Positions 1 through 8,800 of a stretch of 60,000 nt of DNA are shown piece by piece. The position numbers and the translations under genes are program-made. Under the pieces are notes generated by a model. That model did no database searches. It saw only the letters and a program-made list of their open reading frames with translations, and was not told the origin of the DNA. The stretch covers positions 1,800,001 through 1,860,000 of the forward strand of contig OX442321.1 of assembly GCA_949358305.1 (NCBI GenBank), in the 5' to 3' direction. This stretch comes from Strigamia acuminata (lineage: Eukaryota > Arthropoda > Chilopoda > Geophilomorpha > Linotaeniidae). Numbering within the stretch: the first letter of the stretch is position 1; every line of letters begins with the position of its first letter.

Positions 1-61
1 TCTTATTTACTTCATTCCAAATGCTGATCGACGATAATGACAAGCGGGGAAATTGAAAATT

Positions 62-432
62 AAATTTTGTTCTAGATAAAGGACGAATCTCAATTTTGTA
101 ATATTTTTTTTTAAAAAAAATTTAATTTTGATTTAAGAAATATTTTTTTTGTGTATAATTAAATTGATTGTGTGGATATTAGGTTAGAAATTGTGATTTT
201 TTAGTGATTTAATCGATGAGTTAATTTATAAAACGTAATTTGATGAAATTTTGGTCTAGAAAGAGCACGAATCTCAATTTTGTAATATTTTTTTTTTTTT
301 TTAATAATTTTAAATTAAGAAATAGTGTTTTTTGTGTATAATTAAATTGATCGTGTGGATATTAGGTTATAAATTGTGATTTTTTAGTGATTTAATCGAT
401 GGGTTAATTAATAACACGTAATTAGTTGATTA
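62..432. repeat. Tandem duplication, unit about 183 bp
   Basis: Two adjacent copies of an AT-rich unit begin near 62 and 246. Both contain a CACGAATCTC-like or GACGAATCTC stretch, a long T run and the shared block GTGATTTTTTAGTGATTTAA. They differ by scattered substitutions and T-run length. The second copy runs up to the promoter of the first U1-like gene. No coding potential is seen in 1-424. Confidence 0.8.
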
Positions 433-454
433 CGCACCATCGCGTTGATGCGAG
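425..454 (+). promoter_or_regulatory. Proximal sequence element of U1-like copy 1
   Basis: The core ACGCACCATCG lies about 50-60 bp upstream of the U1-like transcript start and recurs at nearly the same distance upstream of the other two U1-like copies. That position matches the proximal sequence element that recruits SNAPc for snRNA transcription. The assignment rests on conservation and position only. Confidence 0.6.
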
Positions 455-490
455 TTTGATCGTATACGAATCGTAGTGTGTGATTTGTCG

Positions 491-651
491 TTACTTACCT
501 GGCGCAGGATCTACCCTGATCTACAACGGGGTTGTCCCAGGAAGAGGCCTTTACATTGCACACAGTTTCGGCTGACCCTTGCGATTATCCCAAATAGGGC
601 TAACTCGGGCGCGCAATTTTTGTTAGTGGGGACTGCGTACGCGCTCTCCCC
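491..651 (+). ncRNA. U1 snRNA-like gene, copy 1
   Basis: The transcript would start TTACTTACCTGG, against the canonical ATACTTACCTGG that pairs with 5' splice sites, so the first base differs. It keeps the CATTGCAC loop of stem II (U1A site), a CCC/GGG stem III, an AATTTTTG Sm site and a 3' GACTGCG...CGCGC stem. The loop of stem I, where U1-70K binds, is unlike the usual GATCA-GAAG. Length is about 161 nt, near the usual 164. It differs from the other two copies at many positions and could be a functional variant or an old pseudogene. Confidence 0.75.
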
Positions 652-3203
652 GAAAAAATATAAAAATTATGGGAAAGGGAAGAAATATTTTTCTGTTTGA
701 TTCGTTAATCGGGTTTTTCTTTTGGTGTGGGGGGATAAAGGGAGAAGTCGAATCAATAGATGTGTTGTGTTGACTTTGATGTGCTTTTTGTTGTTTTGAC
801 GTGTGAGGAGCGCTGCACCGTTGGGTTTGTGGCGCTTCTTTCAATCTGGCCTCTGCCTTCTGTGCTGAATGGTGAGAGAAGAAAGAGATGAATCCGACTT
901 GCCATTGATGAACAACGGAACCATTCACATCTAGTCTTTGCTGCAGTTTTTTTCGTTCGTTGTTTCTCTGCGGAAGACAAGAACAATGCGAAGGATGGAC
1001 AGTGCTCGAGTTGCAAGACTTTTGGAGTGAAACTTCTTTTGGTGTGGTGGGTGATCCTAAACCGGAAAGGTCAATGAGTGACGGAAATGACGTGACAGTG
1101 AGGGGAGGGTTATCTAGAAAATTGGAAAATCCGTTTTCCGGAAAAGATGGACTTACAAGTTAGTCGGAAAACTAAATTCCAGTTGTACGAGGTAGATTTT
1201 GGGCGTTTTGCGCATTGCAAACTGCATGTAAACACCTGTGTTTGCGTAAAAGTGCTGTACTGAGCGTAATATTTCGTACACCTTATTAAAAATGGCGCCA
1301 ATTATAAACAGAAATGATATATTCCTTTGTTTTAACTTATAATAAATTTTAATGCTTCTTGCTTTTGGTTACACGAGCTGAAATAGATAGACAACCATTT
1401 TGTTGTTCCAGATAATCAAAATGCATTTTGGGTAATTCACATATGACGTCAAGTTTACCGCAAGTAAACTTGATGTCATATGTGAATTACCCAAAATGGA
1501 GTTCCAACCACCAAAATGGTCCCAATTGGTCCTTGCAATTGCTATGGCCGGAGTGTGGAAGCGGCGAGTAACTGCGCGACAACCACAAGCGCGGCATTTT
1601 AGTCGGACTTTCGCAAATATTGGGGCGTACAATCTTCAATTGTGTGTCCCAGTTCAGGCGTGGTTACATTTAAGAGGGCTTGTAACCCCTAGTTCACGCC
1701 AACTTTGAAATATAGACGGCACCGCTTACGTGTTAATTGTGGCTGCTGCGGAAGCTATATCATCCCGTGGAAACTCTGAGATTTCAGTGTGTCGCAAGAC
1801 GGCGCCATTTTTGCTTTTCAAAGCTCGGGATCGGTGAGTTGTAGTCCGTCTTGACTAAGTATTTGAAACTGTAATGGAGCGTGCAAATAACGTGACCGTT
1901 GGTGTAGTTGAGATTTACATAACTGACTAGTTTATGTAATGGGAATGACGTCACGTACAAACACGAAACGAGTTTTGCATACGTTTTAGAGTTTTTGAAT
2001 GCAGCTAGTAGAAATGAACGCGAAACATGCGAACCCGCCATTGTAAACGAGCAAACTCGATTGCCAAACATTAATGGCTAGTACTGAATTCGCTCAGAAG
2101 ATGGCGCTGCAGTGGATATTGTCTATATGTCACCGATTTCTCGCAGGAGCCATTCAGGTTTTCGGAGATTTCGGAGTTTTTCGTTTGCATTGCTCATAGA
2201 GTAAACTCGGCTGAGTTTAGTTATTTATTTCGGTCACGTGACACGGTTTAACATCTGCGATTGGTCGAATACTCACATAATTTTTTTTTTGTTGGTCTGT
2301 TGAGGTGTGTAAAGATTTACTGCACTCGGCTCGGGATTCCTTTAAGGGCAAGTCGTCCGTCACTTGACTGGCTTCCAACCGGATCAGCAGTTCCAGCCTA
2401 AGAAGCTGTTGTCATGGAAACAAGTGTTTGAGAATCCAATCTCACGTGAAGCAGGTGTCTGAGAAACCCCGAGTGATCTTCGGCTGAGACGTTCATTCTC
2501 AATTGCTACGTTTTACGACGCTCGTTCGCGCCGATGAGCGCTCTGGTGGCCGATTCACGAACTACGGCAGCATTAACTCGACAAAATGTGATCAAATGTT
2601 TCCCGTTTTTATTTAATCGAATTATTCGATTAGTCGATAAATGCCGAAAAAAATCGATTTTATTTATTTATTTTATCGTTTAATTTAAATAGTTCCATCG
2701 ATTCGTTTCACGATTAGTTACAATTTCCACCGCGAGAGGGACGACGTGACTTAATAGGCCTAAAGTATCGGATGTCCGCATAAACTGCAACCAGATAATT
2801 GTTTCAAATAATAATTTATGACTTAATCATTTTTATCCGCTTAGCGACCATTTGACCAATTGATAAATTGAATAATTCGAGGATTAAATTACATTTTTAT
2901 CACAAAAAAAAAAAATAATATAAAATTTTAAAAATTAAAAAAAAAAAAAAATTCTTTGACGTTTTTGTGTGAAAAAAGGATTCATTTAATTTATCGCGCA
3001 AGGAGCGAGGAAAGGCGTAGAGAAAATTGGACGAATCGATGTTGAGTCGGGGTAACGGCGCTTGCGGTCGAGAACTGCCGCGCCGAGCGTTGTGCCGTGC
3101 AGCGCCGGAGCCAGTCGGGCTCGTTGCGGGCCAAACGTGGATGCGTACGGGCGCGATGTTGGTGTTGGTTCCATTCGGCTGGATACGATATTAAGTGTGT
3201 TTA
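652..3203. other. Region without a supported gene
   Basis: The stretch holds moderately AT-rich DNA. I see only a strong hairpin at 1424-1498 and, around 3000-3190, a GC-rich, CpG-rich block just before an orphan coding exon that could be its promoter and 5' UTR. Short ORFs here overlap on both strands and lack consistent coding character. Confidence 0.5.
1424..1498. repeat. Inverted repeat: 35-bp arms, 5-nt loop
   Basis: Left arm 1424-1458 and right arm 1464-1498 are reverse complements with a single C/T difference, which would be a G-U pair in RNA. The loop is CGCAA. Outside the perfect arms a weaker inverted match continues around ACCATTTTG near 1395 and CAAAATGGT near 1520. This could be a MITE-type foldback element or a hairpin RNA source. 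Confidence 0.85.
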
Positions 3204-3403
3204 ATGGAGAAATTACCTGTGATTTACAGCGAGACGGTCTTCGAAGGAGGGCTCAAACATCGTGATGGAAAGAAGGTAGTAATGTTGCAATGTGGGGCTT
3301 GGAAATGGTTAGAAAGAGAGCGGAGTTTTGTTGATAAGATTAGTGATGTTTTTATAGTGGAAAAGCCGGTGGTGTGTTGCGAGGAAGCATTCGCCTGTTG
3401 CAG
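3204..3403 (+). CDS. Putative first coding exon of an unidentified host gene
   Basis: An open frame runs from ATG at 3204 for 66 codons plus 2 nt. It ends at CAG|GTAAGT, a near-ideal 5' splice site. Upstream DNA is GC- and CpG-rich compared with the AT-rich surroundings, as in a promoter and 5' UTR. The encoded segment is hydrophilic in its first half and ends in a cysteine-rich stretch with two CC pairs. I do not recognise the family. The next exon must start in phase 2, and I could not place it. Element 1 sits about 1.4 kb downstream and, if this is a real gene, probably lies in its intron, antisense to it. Without splicing, the frame runs into a TAA immediately after the donor. Confidence 0.45.
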
Positions 3404-4830
3404 GTAAGTTTTGGCTTTTTTTGGGGTTGTTTAGAGATTTTTATTTTTATTTTTAATTAATTTAATTTATTCTTGGAGAGTTTGATCAATTTTTTTTTGG
3501 TTGGGGAATTTTTTAGATAAAAAGTTTTTGGGAAAAAAATGTGGTGGTTGCAAGCTGGATTCTGTCGTTCTTATCAATCCACATGAGATGCAAGTTGGGG
3601 CTTAGCTTAAGTGGTGTAGGGTTATTTTTAATTTAGATTACGATTTAACATTCAATTTAGGGGTCTTCTATCTAAACAAACTGGATTTTTTTTTTCCTCT
3701 TAAATTTAATTTAATAAATTTAATAAATTCCTATAAAAATATTGTAACGGTCAAAATAGACTATCGGTAACGGACTAATGTGTTTTCTGTTCATTATCTC
3801 AAATCTCCGAAAGTTCTTCACCGATTGGTTTGAAATTTGGACACAACGTTGAGTTTGAATTGGGGAATGTTCTTATATACGTGTGATACATTGTTCCAAG
3901 ATAATTCCATTTGTATTTGTAATTTTTAATCCTTCACATCGCTTTCAATATCGACTTATCGTTTAAAACTGCTGATATACTTCTACCAGATTTAATGCTC
4001 GCCATTCCAATACTTCAGCGTTTTCCACTGGGGGAATGGGGTACATACAAAGGAATAACTGCTAGGAATTGTGGGCTTTTGCCATTAGCACCCCATTAGC
4101 TACTCCTCTGTCCATTTTTCCCAAAAGTGATCGATGAGAGAAACACAAACCAAACATTATTTCACATTTAAATAAAACCAAATTCATTACAACATATCCC
4201 CATAAAATATTGAACATCAAAATAACATCTACTGGATATAAAATATTTTATCGGTATGAACGTCACGAACAATACCGTACTTTTGCAAAAATACGCTATT
4301 CTTGGTGTCTCAGCCCCGGCTACTATTCCAGGGCGACTCTTAATTGATAAAATACGGTATATATATACAACAATGTGTAGTTGCAGTGCATGTGCGATGT
4401 GTAGATGCTGAAAAATTGGACTATTCCAAGTGGAAAATGAAGCATTTAAGCAAAATGTGGGTGATACGGGCTCAACTTTCCTTCCGGGTTCCCTCTGGGG
4501 TCTGGGCTGATCGTTCTTCTCCAATTAGTGGGTGTCACTCATTGGTTTTTCCGGTAAAACGCAGTTGGTGGATTTTTAAAATGTTGCGGGCGGTTTCCCG
4601 TGGGAAAGACGCGATGCATCTCGTGAAGTCCGCACTGGTATTTTCTACGTGGGCACCGTGCAGCGCGTAGTGTGTGTTTTGTTTACCTTTGGAAAGGTTG
4701 AAAACAATAACAAAGTCCGAGCAAACATGATACTGTACGTCGATACGTGCTTGCTAAACTTTAATGAGCCCTCTACGAACTTTTCGAAAACATTTTTTTT
4801 TTATATATTTGCGATGACATTTTCCTTAAA
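3404..4830. other. Intron or intergenic DNA, no gene seen
   Basis: The sequence is AT-rich after the putative donor at 3404, with a GC-richer patch near 4450-4670. Short ORFs in that patch overlap on both strands, and I cannot support any of them. Confidence 0.5.
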
Positions 4831-4834
4831 AGCT
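4831..4834. repeat. Target-site duplication AGCT, left copy
   Basis: AGCT directly precedes the left LTR and recurs at 15475-15478 directly after the right LTR. This is the 4-bp duplication expected of a gypsy-type integrase. Confidence 0.85.
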
Positions 4835-5830
4835 TGTCGCGCTCAACTCTAACTGTCGCTAACTCGTGGTATGAGTCACTCTCTAATCTCGCAATACCGC
4901 TTTACTCAAGCGGTTACCCAAATAATGTGAAACGGCAAACAATGTAAAATGGTAAATATAATAAATGTATTTATTATATGGGAATTTACAGGTAAAAGGA
5001 ATAAAATATGTAAGGGAATAAAGGTAAAAGGTTGGGGATGTGTGAAGTTGTCGGGAAACTGGTCGAGGTCGTCCTTTGTTGACGCTCTGGATCCAAGATG
5101 GCGTCCGCGTGGTAACGTGGTGTCGTCTTGGGCCGGCGTGGCAATGAATGGCGTCCTCGTCTCACGTTTCTTGTTCGGTCCTTCGGGCTCACGCTGGTCG
5201 GGCGCGAGTGAATGCCTAAAAGGTCTTACTTCTGGTCTGTTGTCTAGGTTTAGGGTTTTTTGTAGGTGTCCGGCGATCACACAGCGGCGGACTCTTCTGG
5301 CTCCCGGCGATCACACAGCGGCGGGAACGCTCGTCGTGGTTTTACTGCAGTTTAGGCTTGTGCGACCGTTTGTCTGCACAACTCGCTAAACTGGAGTGGT
5401 GTTTGCTGTTTCTAGCGGGTGTGCTAAAACAGCGCGGTAATCTTATCACGCAGGTTACTCTGCGGAGGTTAACACGAATCAAATGTACTCACGAAGAATA
5501 TATCCTTTGTCCCTGGTCACTCCTAGTGCTTGACTTAGGCCTGATCGGTAGGACGGTAGATTTCTCGTGTGTTTCTTGTTTGATGGTTGTGTTGGTTCTG
5601 CCCGCTCAGTGCAAGGCACATTCCTTTGCACAAAGCGGGGTTGACAGGTGACCAGAATCACCCAATGGTGGGGTGGACGAGCCATCCCCACTCCCTCAGG
5701 GCAGACGCCTGTCCATTGACTAGATGTCAATGCACTGAGGGAAGGGAGACGCGCTTGCGGCTCCCCTTACACCCGAAACGAGGTCACGAGAGAAACTCTT
5801 CGTTGACCCCGGTCCAGTCGGGTCACAACA
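4835..5830 (-). repeat. Element 1 3' LTR
   Basis: This 996-bp repeat matches 14479-15474 with no difference that I can see. Its boundaries are set by the terminal TG/CA and the flanking AGCT duplication. Inside it a CGGCGATCACACAGCGGCGG motif occurs twice, 34 bp apart, at 5271 and 5305. An AATAAA signal in sense lies near 4970 within a palindromic AT stretch. Confidence 0.95.
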
Positions 5831-5841
5831 CTTCCCCCTCC
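5831..5841 (-). promoter_or_regulatory. Element 1 polypurine tract
   Basis: In sense the sequence GGAGGGGGAAG directly abuts the 3' LTR. This is the position and composition of the purine tract that primes plus-strand DNA synthesis. Confidence 0.85.
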
Positions 5842-5866
5842 GAGCTCAGACCGTGGGGCTGAGCGA

Positions 5867-8800
5867 TCACTTCTTTCCTGAGGGACCCGACACTGAGTCC
5901 GTCACCTGGGCGTAACTCACTCCAGGGACGGGCGGTTGAGTGCCGGGTGGCGCGGGTAGATCGCCTACTAGCGCCGAGGACCGATCTCGGGGGTCCTCAT
6001 GCTCCGTAATGAAGCATAATGCATGGCCGTCAACTGGCTCATGCGGGGCACGCGTCCTCTCGTGTAACCAAACGCTCGGGATGTAGGCGGAGAAGCCGGT
6101 GTTCGTATGCCGGATGGCATTGGCTTCCGCTGGCGTCACTGGCGCACGGTGGGCTCTCAGCAACCTCTGGTGGAAGATGAGGTCTTTAGTCTTCCGGATC
6201 TGGTTGTGAAGCCAGATGAAGACCGATTTGCCTTTGTCCCGCTGCGCGAGGATAAACCTCCTGGTCGCCGTCGTCATCGAAAGATGGGGAAATTCTTCGA
6301 TGATTCGCCCGTAATAATCTGGTGGAGGCGGTGCCGGCTGCGGCTTCTGGGTGGCCGCGGGAATCACGGCTTGTGTCGTTGTCGCCGCTTGGGCCGGTGG
6401 AGTCACGGGCGGGGTCGGCTTCGTTCGCTCGACGGACTTGACGGGTGGTGTTCGGCACAGCAAGCGCTTTGGTCTACCCGCCACTTCGAACAGGGCGGGT
6501 CCTTGCGGGGATATCTCCGCAGGCATCGGTGGCGGAATCGGAACTCCGCTCGTCGGCGAGATCATCATCTCCACATCCTCTGCCGATTCTTCCGTCTGGA
6601 TGGTCATGGCGCGTAGTTGTTGGGTAGGCGCCGCCGTCCAGGTGGCGGAGGTGTAACGAAACGCCGTGCTTCGCAACTTGTACCCCTCAAATTCGGGGTT
6701 TACCACATCCCTGGTTAGCTCGTACCGAGTCAACACAGGGTCGGGCAGAATGGAGCTCCACTCTGCGAGGAGTGCACGGGGAACCTGTACACCCTCTCTG
6801 TCCACGACAGACCATGCGGCCATCGCCTGACGCCCTTCTCCGAAGAGTGCTGGGGTTAGCAGCTGCATCATGACCTTGGTCAATGATAGCTGTAGGCTGC
6901 GACGATTCACTGGATTCGATCGCTCTGAATCCGCAGTGAAGGCACGCGAGAGCTTACTCATCATCGCCGTTGCCCATTCGATGAAATATCGCTGGGCCTG
7001 ATCCACACCTCGCAAGGCGGGTGCGGAGACTCTTGGGTCTTCCATCACGAAGCGAAACGCTGAGAGCTCGGAGATAGTCGGGTTGGCGGCTTCTCTCGCG
7101 AGTCGCGCTTCTTCGTCTCGCCTCTCGAAGAACAGGGCCGAGGAACCGGGTCGGGGTCGGCTCGGCCTGTAAATGTCGGTCAAATTGGCTCGACATTCCT
7201 GCATAATGCTCTGTCCAACGGGGAGAGGGACTGAGCGGTCGGTGTGTAAATTCGGCGGATCGCTCGAATTCAACAACGACGGCGGTCGCAGGTTACGGAT
7301 CGAGGCAGGTACGATATTTTTTGTTGTTTTTTGTGTCTGTACCTCCTCATTATTGTTTTCTTTTTTATCCGTGTTTTTTGTGTTTGTTTCAGGAGTTTCT
7401 CCTGTTTCCCCCCCGACCAAAATTGGATCCGGAACGGATTCAACTATCTCGTTTACCGGAGGTGAAGGGGCGTCGAAATACTCCTCGTTGTCACTTGGCG
7501 GTGCTTGTTCCGACTCGCCAGCGAACATATCGACGATTTGGCCGTCAGTTTTAGACTTGACTTGGCCCTTGGCCCACATTTCTTGCGGGAATTCCGGAAT
7601 GTACGGAGTTAACTCTCGTACCTGGATCGACTTTTGCTCGGTGTTGTCCTCGAGCTTGCGTAATTTATACGCGTTACCGCCATGCTTGCCGATGATTACA
7701 TACGGACCATCTCTCTTGTCGGCCAAGCTGGCGGTGATCCCTCTCGCTGCATTTGAGAGGGTGTGTGCATCTTTCCACACCAAATCATTGATCTCGAAAT
7801 TCACGAATTTCCCACCGCTTTTATCTTGTAAAATGCGGTCGCGCATGTTAAAAATGTGCGCCATCATATGTTTGTATGTGTTTGAAATTGTTTGCTCCAA
7901 TTTATACACATACTCATGTGGTTTCTCTGGGTCCACCACATTTACTGACTCTGCCACTCGTGGGTCCCAAGGCACTCGTAGCTCTCGGGCGAAGTTGAGG
8001 TAGGCCGGAGAAAAATCTCTCGTCCTCGAGACTGTTGTTCGTATGCTGAACGCGATCTCCCTCAAGTATTCATCCCACCTATTGTGGATGTCAGTGAATA
8101 TGCTTAGTGCATATTTAATGTCCCTGTTGAGTCGCTCAACGGGATTTGTTCTAGGATTGTAGGTCGAAGTATGTGACGCCACAATCCTGAATTTCTCACA
8201 AAACTTACCCCAAATTTTCGAGATAAATTGGGGTCCGTTATCGGATATTATTTTACGTGGAAATCCGTAACGTAACGCCACGTCGTAGATACATTCAACG
8301 ATTTTCTCTGCTGAAGGTCTAGCGACGGCGTACAACTCGGGCCAACGAGTCGCCACGTCCATTATTACGATAATGTACGCATTTTTATTTCCCGTAACGG
8401 GTTTTGGGCCCATCACATCGACGCTTAAACAATCAAAAGGCGCGTAAGGCCCTAAGAAAATAGTTTCGAATGGTGATTTTCTCCTCGGCTTGCACGCTTG
8501 ACATCGCTGACATTGGTGGACAAAAAGAGCAATATCTTTTTTCATCCCTGTCCAGTGAAAAAGCTGTGTAGCACGATAGAGTGTTCTGCTTACTCCCGCA
8601 TGGCTCGCAAGCGGGTGCCCGTGTAACAACCACAGCACGCGACCGATTAAGGAAGCAGGTATTACTACCTTTACTGCGGTGTCTGATTCACTCAAGTCAT
8701 CTTGGTGATTTGGGTGATGTTTCACTAAAAGGCCGTCATCCAATAGGTAATCTATGGATTCGTGCGCATAACGACGCTTCTGCCTTCTGGTCAGATTGGG

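Noticed and set aside
4906-5862. Small ORFs on both strands inside the left LTR, repeated at 14550-15554
   Set aside because: They are identical in both LTRs because the LTRs are identical, they overlap on both strands, and none has a domain or signal. They are LTR sequence, not genes.
6107-8003. Plus-strand ORFs of up to 276 codons within element 1 pol
   Set aside because: They are antisense shadows of the intact minus-strand pol frame.
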